Part shown: positions 32,524-40,466 of the stretch, one piece after another
Numbering within the stretch: position 1 is the stretch's first letter
Layout: each line of letters opens with the position of its first letter
NCBI RefSeq assembly: GCF_001267885.1
Contig: NZ_CP012382.1
Coordinates: 4,947,001 to 5,011,000 of the forward strand
DNA: 64,000 nucleotides
Direction of reading: 5' to 3'
Source of the DNA: Streptomyces ambofaciens ATCC 23877
GTDB taxonomy: Bacteria; Actinomycetota; Actinomycetes; Streptomycetales; Streptomycetaceae
Translations under genes and position numbers: made by a program
Notes under the pieces: generated by a model
Databases searched by the model: none
What the model saw: the letters and a program-made list of their open reading frames with translations, nothing else
What the model was told of the DNA's origin: nothing

Positions 32524-33783
32524 ATGTCCAACCCGGAAGCGGGCCGGGGCGCTTCGATGCGCCGCGTGCTCGCGGTGATCCCCGCACGCGGCGGCTCCAA
32601 GGGAGTGCCCGCGAAGAACCTCGCCCCCGTGGGCGGCGTCCCGCTGGTGGCCCGCGCGGTGCGCGAGTGCCGGGCCACCCGCCTGGTGACGGACGTCGTG
32701 GTCTCCACGGACGACCAGACCATCGCCGCCGCGGCCCGCGAGGCCGGCGCCGAGGTCGTGCTGCGGCCCGCCGCCATCGCCGGCGACACGGCCACCTCGG
32801 AGGCCGCCGTCCTGCACGCGATGGACGCCCACGAGGCCCTGCACGGCGCGGCCGTGGACGTGGTGCTGCTCGTGCAGTGCACGAGTCCCTTCCTCGTCCG
32901 CGAGGACATCGACGGCGTGGCCGGCGCGGTCGCGGAGAACGGCGCCGACACCGCGGTGACGGTCGCCCCGTTCCACGGCTTCGTGTGGCGGGACGGCACC
33001 GACGAGGGCGACGGGGAGGAGGGCGGCCACGGCGTCAACCACGACAAGTCCTTCCGCCCCCGCCGCCAGGACCGCCCCCAGGACCTGCTGGAGACCGGAG
33101 CCGCCTACGCCATGGCCGCGCCCGGCTTCCGCAAGCACCGGCACCGCTTCTTCGGCCGCACCGAACTGGTCCGCACCGACCCGGCCCGCGTCCTGGAGAT
33201 CGACGACCCGCACGACCTGGCCCGCGCCCGCGCCCTGGCGCCCCTCTTCGACGCGGCCCGGCCCGGCGCGCTTCCGACCGCGCGGGACATCGACGCGGTC
33301 GTCCTCGACTTCGACGGCACCCAGACCGACGACCGGGTGCTGATCGACTCCGAGGGACGGGAGTTCGTCTCCGTGCACCGCGGCGACGGACTCGGCATCG
33401 GGGCCCTGCGCCGCAGCGGCCTGACGATGCTGATCCTGTCCACGGAACAGAACCCGGTCGTCGCCGCCCGTGCCCGGAAGCTGAAGCTCCCGGTCCTGCA
33501 CGGCATCGACCGCAAGGACCTCGCGCTCAAGCAGTGGTGCGAGGAGCAGGGCATCGCGCCCGAACGCGTGCTCTACGTCGGCAACGACGTCAACGACCTC
33601 CCGTGCTTCGCCCTCGTCGGCTGGCCCGTGGCGGTCGCGAGCGCCCACGACGCCGTCCGCGGCGCAGCCCGCGCGGTCACCACCGCCCCCGGTGGCGACG
33701 GCGCGATCCGGGAGATCGCCGGCTGGATCCTCGGCCCTTCGCTCGACTCCCTCGATTCCCCCACGATCACCCAGTCCAAGTAA
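32524..33783 (+). CDS. Fused CMP-nonulosonate synthetase and KdsC-type HAD phosphatase
   Basis: Bifunctional 419-residue enzyme. Residues about 12-240 are an acylneuraminate cytidylyltransferase: IPARGGSKGVPAKNL (19-33), VVVSTDDQTIAAAAR, LLVQCTSPFLVREDIDG and ETGAAYAMAAPGF. Residues about 255-405 are a HAD phosphatase of the KdsC group, with DFDGTQTDD (nucleophile Asp262, Asp264) and VLYVGNDVNDLPCF. It would remove the phosphate from a nonulosonate-9-phosphate and activate the sugar as the CMP form. ATG at 32524 has AAGGAG 8 bases upstream; GTG at 32155, coupled to the previous gene, would add a 123-residue Pro-rich repeat region. It is followed 14 bp later by the NeuB-type synthase. Confidence 0.88.
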   Translation: MSNPEAGRGASMRRVLAVIPARGGSKGVPAKNLAPVGGVPLVARAVRECRATRLVTDVVVSTDDQTIAAAAREAGAEVVLRPAAIAGDTATSEAAVLHAMDAHEALHGAAVDVVLLVQCTSPFLVREDIDGVAGAVAENGADTAVTVAPFHGFVWRDGTDEGDGEEGGHGVNHDKSFRPRRQDRPQDLLETGAAYAMAAPGFRKHRHRFFGRTELVRTDPARVLEIDDPHDLARARALAPLFDAARPGALPTARDIDAVVLDFDGTQTDDRVLIDSEGREFVSVHRGDGLGIGALRRSGLTMLILSTEQNPVVAARARKLKLPVLHGIDRKDLALKQWCEEQGIAPERVLYVGNDVNDLPCFALVGWPVAVASAHDAVRGAARAVTTAPGGDGAIREIAGWILGPSLDSLDSPTITQSK

Positions 33784-33797
33784 GGAAACCCCCTGCC

Positions 33798-34736
33798 ATG
33801 AGCACCGACTCCCGCATCCGCACCTTCGGCACCCGCGAGGCCGGCCCCGGCCGCCCCGTCTACATCACCGGCGAGATCGGCATCAACCACAACGGTGAGC
33901 TGGACAACGCCTTCAAGCTGATCGACGCCGCCGCCGAGGCCGGCTGCGACGCGGTCAAGTTCCAGAAGCGCACCCCCGAGATCTGCACCCCGCGCGACCA
34001 GTGGGACATCGAGCGGGACACCCCCTGGGGCCGGATGACGTACATCGACTACCGCCACCGCGTGGAGTTCGGCGAGGACGAGTACCGCCAGATCGACGAG
34101 TACTGCAAGACCAAGAACATCGACTGGTTCGCCTCCCCGTGGGACACCGAGGCCGTCGCCTTCCTGGAGAAGTTCGACGTCCCCGCCCACAAGGTCGCCT
34201 CCGCCTCCCTGACCGACGACGAGCTGCTGCGCGCCCTGCGCGCCACGGGCCGCACCGTCATCCTCTCCACCGGCATGTCCACCCCGAAGCAGATCCGCCA
34301 CGCCGTCGAGGTCCTCGGCTCGGACAACATCCTCATGTGCCACGCCACGTCGACGTACCCGGCGCAGGCCGAGGAGCTGAACCTCCGCGTCATCAACACC
34401 CTCCAGCAGGAGTTCCCGAACGTCCCGATCGGCTACTCCGGCCACGAGACGGGCCTGCAGACCACCCTGGCCGCCGTCGCCCTCGGCGCCACCTTCGTCG
34501 AGCGCCACATCACCCTCGACCGCGCCATGTGGGGCTCCGACCAGGCCGCCTCCGTCGAGCCGCAGGGCCTGACCCGCCTGGTGCGCGACATCCGCACCAT
34601 CGAGGCCTCCCTCGGCGACGGCGTCAAGAAGGTCTACGACTCGGAGCTCGGCCCGATGAAGAAGCTGCGCCGCGTCTCCGGTGTCGTCGCCGAGGCGGAG
34701 ATCGCCGCCGCCGCGGGCGAGCCGGTCACGGTCTGA
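33798..34736 (+). CDS. NeuB-type nonulosonic acid synthase lacking the SAF domain
   Basis: Condenses phosphoenolpyruvate with a six-carbon sugar or sugar phosphate to make a nine-carbon acid. The 312-residue protein has the NeuB barrel: YITGEIGINHNGELDNAFKL, DAVKFQKRTPEICTP, SPWDTEAVAFLEKF, KVASASLTDDELLRA, ILSTGMSTPKQI, CHATSTYPA and GYSGHETGLQTTLAAVALGA followed by ERHITLD. Typical NeuB proteins of about 345 residues end in an antifreeze-like SAF domain; here the protein stops shortly after the barrel. With the fused phosphatase next door, a route from mannose-6-phosphate through Kdn-9-phosphate to Kdn is the favoured inference, matching the Kdn teichulosonic acid known from streptomycete walls. 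Confidence 0.88.
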   Translation: MSTDSRIRTFGTREAGPGRPVYITGEIGINHNGELDNAFKLIDAAAEAGCDAVKFQKRTPEICTPRDQWDIERDTPWGRMTYIDYRHRVEFGEDEYRQIDEYCKTKNIDWFASPWDTEAVAFLEKFDVPAHKVASASLTDDELLRALRATGRTVILSTGMSTPKQIRHAVEVLGSDNILMCHATSTYPAQAEELNLRVINTLQQEFPNVPIGYSGHETGLQTTLAAVALGATFVERHITLDRAMWGSDQAASVEPQGLTRLVRDIRTIEASLGDGVKKVYDSELGPMKKLRRVSGVVAEAEIAAAAGEPVTV

Positions 34737-34776
34737 CACCCCCACCACGCCCTCACCACGGGACGGTCGTACGTCG

Positions 34777-35844
34777 ATGAGCCCCCGCGCCGGGAATGCC
34801 GGCCCCCGCACCCTCGCCTTCGTCGAGAGCCCGGTACAACTGCTGAACGTGCTGGAGTGGGCGCACACGCGCGCACCCGGCGCGGAGCTCACCCTCGTGG
34901 TCCTGTCCCCCGTGGATCCGATGACCCGGGGCCAGCTGCGCCGCATGGCGGAACTGGCCCGCAAGGAGGGCCACGAGATCCGGTGGGAGGAGGCCCGCGG
35001 CGGTGCCACGGCCCCCTTCCGCACGGTCGGCGGCCTCACGACCGCCCTCCGCCAGGCGGGCCGGGTCGTCATGGGCGACCCCTTCTCCCGCTACGTACAA
35101 CTGCTGCTCACCATCACCCGCGCCCACGACCTGGTGGTCGTCGACGACGGCACGGCCACGATGGAGTTCGTCACCCAGCTGGCCCACGGCGAGCGCCTGG
35201 TCCGCTGGCACCGCAAGGGCAGCCGCCCCGGCCCGCGCGACCTGCTCTTCGCCCCCGTCTCCCGGTCCGCCCGGCACCGGCTGACCCCGGCGGGCGACCG
35301 CCAGGTCTCCGTCTTCTCCTCCATGCCGATCGACGACGTCCCGGACGGCGTCACGGTCACGGCGAACGACTTCGCCTGGACCCGCGCCCGCTTCGGCCCG
35401 CCCCGCATCACCAAGGGCGCCGACATGGTCGGCACGTCCCTGGTGGAGACCGGCGTCGTGGACGGCGACCGCTACGTGGACGCCGTACGCGCCCTGGCGA
35501 AGACGCACGGGGCGGCCCGCTACTTCGCCCACCGCCGCGAGAGCGCGGAGAAACTGCACCGGCTGGCGGTCGAGACCGGCCTGGAGATCGTCCGCCCCGA
35601 CCTCCCCCTCGAACTGATCGCCCGCCGCGGCCCGATCGGCCGCACCGTCCTCAGCTTCCCGTCCACCGTCGTCCACACCCTGCCCCTGGCCCTGGCCGGC
35701 ACCGAGGTGCGGGTCTCCGTCTGCGACATCGACCCCGCCTGGCTCACCCAGCACGCCTCCCCCCGCGCCCGCGGCTTCCTGTCCGGAGTGACGGGGTCGG
35801 CCCGGGACGTCCACCGGCTGTCGGCGGTGGCGGCCGCCGGATAG
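34777..35844 (+). CDS. Sialyltransferase-like protein (GT52/polysialyltransferase type)
   Basis: A 355-residue protein with a GT-B-like pattern. The N-terminus TLAFVESPVQLLNVLEW resembles the opening of GT52 and LOS sialyltransferases (a strand then PLQL). Later segments include DDGTATMEFV, placed like the acidic-Gly motif, YFAHRRESAEKLHRLA, comparable to the PHRRE-type motif, and SFPSTVVHTLPLALAGTEV, comparable to the donor-binding ST motif. ATG at 34777 gives this N-terminus; upstream in-frame codons overlap neuB. Its place directly after the synthase and synthetase supports use of the CMP-sugar. It could start the chain that the polysialyltransferase-like enzymes extend. Assignment rests on pattern and context. 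Confidence 0.72.
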   Translation: MSPRAGNAGPRTLAFVESPVQLLNVLEWAHTRAPGAELTLVVLSPVDPMTRGQLRRMAELARKEGHEIRWEEARGGATAPFRTVGGLTTALRQAGRVVMGDPFSRYVQLLLTITRAHDLVVVDDGTATMEFVTQLAHGERLVRWHRKGSRPGPRDLLFAPVSRSARHRLTPAGDRQVSVFSSMPIDDVPDGVTVTANDFAWTRARFGPPRITKGADMVGTSLVETGVVDGDRYVDAVRALAKTHGAARYFAHRRESAEKLHRLAVETGLEIVRPDLPLELIARRGPIGRTVLSFPSTVVHTLPLALAGTEVRVSVCDIDPAWLTQHASPRARGFLSGVTGSARDVHRLSAVAAAG

Positions 35845-35894
35845 CCCCCGCGGGCCGGATGTGCGCGGGGCGCGGCGCCCGGAGCGACCACGTC

Positions 35895-36098
35895 GTGACC
35901 CGTATGGCGCTCCCGGTCGGCGTGCGGTGCGTCACCCGGGACGGCACGGGCACGGAGCCGGTGCCGGGCCGGGTGAACCCGGTGGTCCTCGGGGGACCGG
36001 CCCTCCTCGTCCTCGCCCTCGGGTACGGGACGCTCGCGGGGGTGCGGCCGCCGGGCGCCCGTCCGGCTGGTGAACACGGGGGCGTGGGGCGAACGTGA
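35895..36098 (+). CDS. Possible small membrane protein
   Basis: Short frame of 67 codons from GTG 35895. The product has one hydrophobic stretch (VVLGGPALLVLALGYGTLAG) flanked by polar residues, so it could be a single-pass peptide. No clear Shine-Dalgarno sequence is present and I recognise no family. It may equally be an untranslated part of the 459-bp gap between the glycan cluster and the amidohydrolase gene. Confidence 0.3.
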   Translation: MTRMALPVGVRCVTRDGTGTEPVPGRVNPVVLGGPALLVLALGYGTLAGVRPPGARPAGEHGGVGRT

Positions 36099-36116
36099 CG
36101 TGGTATGCGTGAAGAC

Positions 36117-36152
36117 AGCAAGGAAAGCAAGGAAGCAAGGAAGCAAGGAAGC
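36117..36152. repeat. 8-bp AGCAAGGA tandem repeat
   Basis: Four copies of AGCAAGGA with one extra A after the first, plus a partial fifth, in an A-rich stretch unusual for this genome. It lies about 160 bp before the amidohydrolase gene. No hairpin or coding role is apparent. Confidence 0.8.
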
Positions 36153-36315
36153 GGAGAACGGGCGACGCCGACGAAAAAGGCAGCGAGTTTACCCGCCTCC
36201 GTCGGTACCCATGCGCCGTGCGGTCAACTTTTCTTCCCCTAACGGGCTGAACTTTTGTTGATCGTGGGACAGTTGACCGCCCCGGCGTCCTACCCTTCAG
36301 AGGGTGAAGCAACTG

Positions 36316-37551
36316 ATGTCCCGAGAGACCGAGGCCGATCCGTCCGGAGAAGCGCTGCTCCCCGGCACCTTGCCGGACGCGCTGCGCGCGGAGCTCGTGG
36401 CCTTCCGCCGCGACCTGCACATGCACCCCGAGCTGGGCAACCAGGAGTTCCGCACCACCGCCGCGATCAAGGAACGGCTGGAGCGGGCCGGCCTGAAGCC
36501 GCGGGTGCTTCCCGTCGGGACCGGGCTCATCTGCGACATCGGCGTGAACACGGACTCGGGACAGTGGGCCGGCGGACCCCGCATGCTCGCCCTGCGGGCC
36601 GACATCGACGCCCTGCCCATCCCGGACACGAAGGGCGAGTGCCCGTACCGCTCGCGCGTGCCGGACCGCGCCCACGCCTGTGGACACGACGTGCACACCA
36701 CCGTCGTCCTCGGCACCGGCCTCGTACTCGCCGCCCTGCACGAGCAGGGCATGCTGCCCCGGCCGGTGCGGCTGGTCTTCCAGCCGGCCGAGGAGGTCCT
36801 GCCGGGCGGCGCCGCCGACGCCATCGAGGGCGGCGCGCTCGACGGGGTGCGCCGCATCCTGGCGGTGCACTGCGACCCCCGGGTGGACGCGGGACGGATC
36901 GGTCTGCGGGTCGGTCCGATCACCTCCGCCTGCGACCGGCTGGAGATCGCCCTCGACGGACCCGGCGGACACACCGCCCGTCCGCACCTCACCACCGACC
37001 TGGTCACCGCCGCCGCACGCGTCGTCACCGACGTGCCCCCGCTCGTCGCCCGGCGCGTGGACAGCCGCAGCGGCCTCGCCCTGACCTGGGGGCGGATCGA
37101 GTCCGGCCACGCCCCGAACGTCATCCCGCAGCACGCCGAACTCGCGGGGACCGTCCGCTGCCTCGACCTCGACGCCTGGCGGCAGGCGCCCGACCTCGTG
37201 GTCGGCGCCATCGACGAGATCGCGAACCTGTACCGGGCGAAGTCCGAGATCACCTACGTGCGCGGCGTGCCCCCGGTCGTCAACGAGGTCACCAGCACCG
37301 AACTGCTCCAGGCCGCCATGGTCGCCCGGCGCGGCACGGACTCCGTCGAGTCCACCGAGCAGAGCCTCGGCGGCGAGGACTTCTCCTGGTACCTGGAGCA
37401 CGTGCCCGGCGCGATGGCCCGGCTCGGTGTCCGCCCGCCCGGCGAGCGCGTGATCCGCGACCTGCACCAGGGGGACTTCGACGTCGACGAGCACGCCATC
37501 ACCGTGGGAGTGGAGATGTTCACCGCGGCGGCACTGATCGACGCCGTGTAG
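36316..37551 (+). CDS. M20-family amidohydrolase/aminoacylase
   Basis: Metal-dependent hydrolase of 411 residues of the IAA-amino-acid hydrolase/hippurate hydrolase type. Family features: FRRDLHMHPELGNQEFRTTA, LRADIDALPIPD (metal-binding Asp), HACGHDVHTTVVLG with the dinuclear metal ligands, FQPAEEVLPGGA with the Glu pair, the dimerisation domain around GHTARPHLTTDLVTA, and GGEDFSWYLEHVPG near the C-terminus. ATG at 36316 is chosen; a GTG four codons upstream (36304) is possible. The substrate is an N-acyl amino acid or peptide-like amide that cannot be specified. It precedes the nucleoside-uptake region by 318 bp but has no obvious link with it. Confidence 0.9.
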   Translation: MSRETEADPSGEALLPGTLPDALRAELVAFRRDLHMHPELGNQEFRTTAAIKERLERAGLKPRVLPVGTGLICDIGVNTDSGQWAGGPRMLALRADIDALPIPDTKGECPYRSRVPDRAHACGHDVHTTVVLGTGLVLAALHEQGMLPRPVRLVFQPAEEVLPGGAADAIEGGALDGVRRILAVHCDPRVDAGRIGLRVGPITSACDRLEIALDGPGGHTARPHLTTDLVTAAARVVTDVPPLVARRVDSRSGLALTWGRIESGHAPNVIPQHAELAGTVRCLDLDAWRQAPDLVVGAIDEIANLYRAKSEITYVRGVPPVVNEVTSTELLQAAMVARRGTDSVESTEQSLGGEDFSWYLEHVPGAMARLGVRPPGERVIRDLHQGDFDVDEHAITVGVEMFTAAALIDAV

Positions 37552-37869
37552 CAGCGGCCCGGCGGTGCGGGGGCCCCGCGGGCCGCCCCACTCGCCACAC
37601 CCGCCACCCCCACCCTCCCCTCCTCCGCCCGTCGGCTTGCGGGCCCGGCGGGCCGGGGGCAGCCTGATGCACAAGCGCACGAGGCCGCGCGGCATGCCCC
37701 GGGCACCCCATTCGTTCCCCTTCGAGCCGGTGGTTCACCAGGCCGTAACCGGCCAGCGGCACGAATGGGTAACGGCCCCGGGGAACCCCGTTCCCAGGAG
37801 TTTCTACGCGCGTTAATCTGCGCCGAACCGAGCGCCCGCTGCGGGGCTTTGGAGAATGGGGAACTTCAG
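37552..37869. other. Upstream region of the first nucleoside-binding lipoprotein gene
   Basis: 318 bp without a gene. The left half is C-rich and uninformative. The right part holds the CTACGCGCGTTA element (37804-37815) and a 25-bp segment that is identical but for one base to the sequence upstream of the second lipoprotein gene, so the promoter very likely lies here. Confidence 0.6.
37804..37815. promoter_or_regulatory. Nucleoside-gene palindrome, copy 1 (CTACGCGCGTTA)
   Basis: Near-perfect version of CTACGCGCGTAG located 54 bp before the lipoprotein start. It is followed by ATCTGCG as in copy 2. TTAATC overlapping the right arm could be a -10 box, in which case a bound repressor would block the promoter. 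Confidence 0.65.
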
Positions 37870-38919
37870 ATGCGTCGGATATCGAGACTGACCCGCGTCG
37901 CGGTGGGGGTCGCGTCGCTCGCACTCGCCGCCACGGCCTGCGGCGGCACCAGCAGCGAGAGCGACAGCGGCGACGGCGGCAAGGACGACAAGGGCCTCGC
38001 CATCGCGTACGACATCGGCGGCAAGGGCGACCAGTCCTTCAACGACGCCGCGTACGCGGGCCTGGAGCGGGCGAAGAAGGAGTTCGGCTACAAGACCGCC
38101 GACATCGAGCCCACCGAGGGCGAGACCGACGCCGACAAGGAGCAGCGCCTCGCCTCGCTCGCGAAGCAGGGCTACGACCCGGTCATCGGCGTCGGCTTCG
38201 CCTACGGCCCGGCGATGAAGGCCGTCGCCGCGAAGTACCCGGACACCACCTTCGGCATCGTGGACTCCGTGGTCGAGGGCAAGAACGTGGCCTCCCTCGT
38301 CTTCGCCGAGAACGAGGCCTCCTACCTCGCCGGCGTCGCGGCGGCCAAGGCCACCAAGACCAAGACGGTCGGTTTCGTGGGCGGTGTGGACATCCCGCTG
38401 ATCCACAAGTTCGAGGCCGGCTACAAGCAGGGCGTGCAGGACACCGACCCCAAGGTCAAGGTCGTCTCGCAGTACCTCACGCAGACCGCGGAGGAGGGCG
38501 GCTTCTCCAGCCCCGACAAGGGCCGGGCCGCCGCCGAGGGGCAGATCGAGAAGAAGGCCGACGTCGTCTACCAGGCGGCCGGACTGTCCGGGCAGGGTGT
38601 GATCGAGGCCGCCGCGAAGGCGAAGGTCTGGGCGATCGGCGTCGACTCCGACCAGTACGAGCAGGAAGCCCTCGCGGCCTACAAGGACTCCATCCTCACC
38701 TCCGCCCTCAAGGACATCAACGGCGCGGTCTACGCCCTGGCCAAGTCCGTCGAGGACGGCAAGCCGCTGAACGGCACCCGGACCTTCGACCTGAAGTCCG
38801 ACGGCGTGGGCCTGTCCGACGCCAATCCGAAGTACGCCGAGGTACCGGGCCTGACGGACGCCGTGGCCGAGGCGAAGGAGGGCATCATCGCCGGCTCCAT
38901 CAAGGTCAAGACGGAGTAG
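37870..38919 (+). CDS. Bmp-family nucleoside-binding lipoprotein 1
   Basis: Solute-binding protein of an ABC importer, 349 residues, of the BmpA/Med family that binds purine nucleosides. The signal peptide ends in a lipobox around LAATACGG, so it is tethered to the outer face of the membrane. Family blocks: GLAIAYDIGGKGDQSFNDAA, PDTTFGIVDSVV, ASYLAGVAAAKATKTKTVGF, GGVDIPLIHKFEAGYKQG and AAGLSGQGVIEAA, WAIGVDSDQY. ATG at 37870 follows GGGGAAC. A strongly similar paralog follows at 39192; both precede the ATPase and permeases. The palindrome upstream suggests control by a nucleoside-responsive regulator. Confidence 0.92.
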   Translation: MRRISRLTRVAVGVASLALAATACGGTSSESDSGDGGKDDKGLAIAYDIGGKGDQSFNDAAYAGLERAKKEFGYKTADIEPTEGETDADKEQRLASLAKQGYDPVIGVGFAYGPAMKAVAAKYPDTTFGIVDSVVEGKNVASLVFAENEASYLAGVAAAKATKTKTVGFVGGVDIPLIHKFEAGYKQGVQDTDPKVKVVSQYLTQTAEEGGFSSPDKGRAAAEGQIEKKADVVYQAAGLSGQGVIEAAAKAKVWAIGVDSDQYEQEALAAYKDSILTSALKDINGAVYALAKSVEDGKPLNGTRTFDLKSDGVGLSDANPKYAEVPGLTDAVAEAKEGIIAGSIKVKTE

Positions 38920-38943
38920 CCCCACCGGCACGGCACAGGGCGG

Positions 38944-38981
38944 CGAAGCGGGCGGGCGCGCGAGAGCACCCGCCCGCTTCG
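38944..38981 (+). terminator. Terminator after the first lipoprotein gene
   Basis: 13-bp perfect stem (CGAAGCGGGCGGG with CCCGCCCGCTTCG) and 12-base loop, 25 bp after the stop codon. No U-tract. Confidence 0.75.
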
Positions 38982-39114
38982 GCATGCCCGCGCCCGGCGC
39001 CCTGCGTCACCCTCCGCCACCCTCCGTTTGCGTCCGGCAAGCCCCGGGCGCCCCCGCGCCCCGCCTTGCTCACGGGCGGATAACAAGGTGGACAGAAGGG
39101 GTTTTCAGGCAGGT

Positions 39115-39126
39115 CTACGCGCGTTA
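39115..39126. promoter_or_regulatory. Nucleoside-gene palindrome, copy 2 (CTACGCGCGTTA)
   Basis: Same element as copy 1, 65 bp before the second lipoprotein start, within a 25-bp block shared by the two promoters with a single base difference. Confidence 0.65.
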
Positions 39127-39191
39127 ATCTGCGGCGAAGCCAGCGCCGTACCCGAACCGTCCCCGGCGCTTGTACGACAGGAGCACCAGAC

Positions 39192-40241
39192 ATGCGCCGG
39201 ATTTCCCGGATCACGGTCGCAGGCGCAGCGACCGCCTCCCTGGCCCTCGCCCTCTCCGCCTGCGGTGGAACCTCGACCGACTCCGGTTCCTCGGAGTCCA
39301 AGGGCGACAAGGGTCTCGCCATCGCGTACGACGTCGGCGGCAAGGGCGACCAGTCCTTCAACGACGCCGCGTACGCGGGTCTGGAGCAGGCCAAGAAGGA
39401 GTTCGGCTACGAGACCGCCGACGTCGAGCCCACCGACGGTGAGACCGACGCCGACAAGGAGCAGCGCCTGGTCTCGCTGGCCAAGCAGGGCTACAACCCG
39501 GTCGTCGGCGTCGGCTACGCGTACGCCGCCGCGCTGAAGAGCGCCGCCGAGAAGTACCCGGACACCACCTTCGGCATCGTCGACGACGCCACCATCGAGG
39601 CGAAGAACGTCGCGGACCTGGTCTTCAACGAGGAGCAGGCCTCCTACCTCGCCGGTGTCGCCGCCGCCAAGACCACCAAGAGCAAGACGGTCGGCTTCGT
39701 GGGCGGTGTGGACATCCCGCTGATCCACAAGTTCCAGGCCGGCTTCGAGCAGGGCGTCAAGGACACCGACCCGAAGGTCAAGGTCGTCTCGCAGTACCTC
39801 ACGCAGACCGCGGAGGAGGGCGGCTTCTCCAGCCCCGACAAGGGCAAGACCGCCGCCGAGGGCCAGATCGAGAAGAAGGCCGACGTCGTCTACGCGGCGG
39901 CCGGTCTCTCCGGTCAGGGCGTCATCGAGGCCGCCGCCGCCAACAAGGTGTGGGCGATCGGCGTCGACTCCGACCAGTACAAGCAGGAAGCCCTCGCGAA
40001 GTACAAGGACTCCATCCTGACTTCGGCCACCAAGGACGTCGCCAAGGCGGTCTACAACCTCTCCAAGTCGGTCGAGGACGGCAAGCCCGAGACCGGTATC
40101 GTTCGGGGCGATCTGAAGTCCGGTGAGGTCGGCCTTTCGGACTCCAACCCGAAGTTCGCGGACGACGCCGAGCTCCAGGCAGCCATCAAGACGGCCAAGG
40201 AGAAGATCGTCAGCGGCGAGATCAAGGTCAAGAGCAGCTGA
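39192..40241 (+). CDS. Bmp-family nucleoside-binding lipoprotein 2
   Basis: Paralog of the preceding gene, also 349 residues, with lipobox LALSACGG and the same family blocks (GLAIAYDVGGKGDQSFNDAA, ASYLAGVAAAKTTKSKTVGF, GGVDIPLIHKFQAGFEQG, WAIGVDSDQYKQEALAKY). Differences cluster in the region after PDTTFGIVDDATIEAKN and near the C-terminus, so ligand preference may differ. It has its own promoter region with the palindrome and its own terminator, and is therefore expressed separately from copy 1 but probably under the same regulator. It most likely feeds the ATPase/permease complex encoded just downstream. Confidence 0.92.
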   Translation: MRRISRITVAGAATASLALALSACGGTSTDSGSSESKGDKGLAIAYDVGGKGDQSFNDAAYAGLEQAKKEFGYETADVEPTDGETDADKEQRLVSLAKQGYNPVVGVGYAYAAALKSAAEKYPDTTFGIVDDATIEAKNVADLVFNEEQASYLAGVAAAKTTKSKTVGFVGGVDIPLIHKFQAGFEQGVKDTDPKVKVVSQYLTQTAEEGGFSSPDKGKTAAEGQIEKKADVVYAAAGLSGQGVIEAAAANKVWAIGVDSDQYKQEALAKYKDSILTSATKDVAKAVYNLSKSVEDGKPETGIVRGDLKSGEVGLSDSNPKFADDAELQAAIKTAKEKIVSGEIKVKSS

Positions 40242-40288
40242 GCTGAGCAACACCTCGAACAGCGTGTAACCGCGGTGGTCGCACCGCT

Positions 40289-40338
40289 CGACGGGGTACG
40301 GGGAGGGCGCCTCCGGGCCTCCTCCTCGTACCCCGTCG
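40289..40338 (+). terminator. Terminator after the second lipoprotein gene
   Basis: 12-bp perfect outer stem (CGACGGGGTACG with CGTACCCCGTCG), with further pairing inside (GGAGG with CCTCC). Located 47 bp after the stop codon and before the ATPase promoter. Confidence 0.8.
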
Positions 40339-40378
40339 TGTCGATGTGCCGCCGCCGCTTTTAGATGCCGTAGGGGCG

Positions 40379-40390
40379 CTACGCGCGTAG
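40379..40390. promoter_or_regulatory. Nucleoside-gene palindrome, copy 3 (CTACGCGCGTAG)
   Basis: Perfect 12-bp palindrome, 28 bp before the ATC at 40419 and 76 bp before the GTG at 40467. Identical to the copy upstream of the adenosine deaminase gene. Confidence 0.7.
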
Positions 40391-40466
40391 ACGGCCCCCG
40401 TCCCCAGGAGAGTGCGCCATCAACGCGTCCAGCAGCCCTCCGGCCGGAGCGGCGGTCAACGAATCG

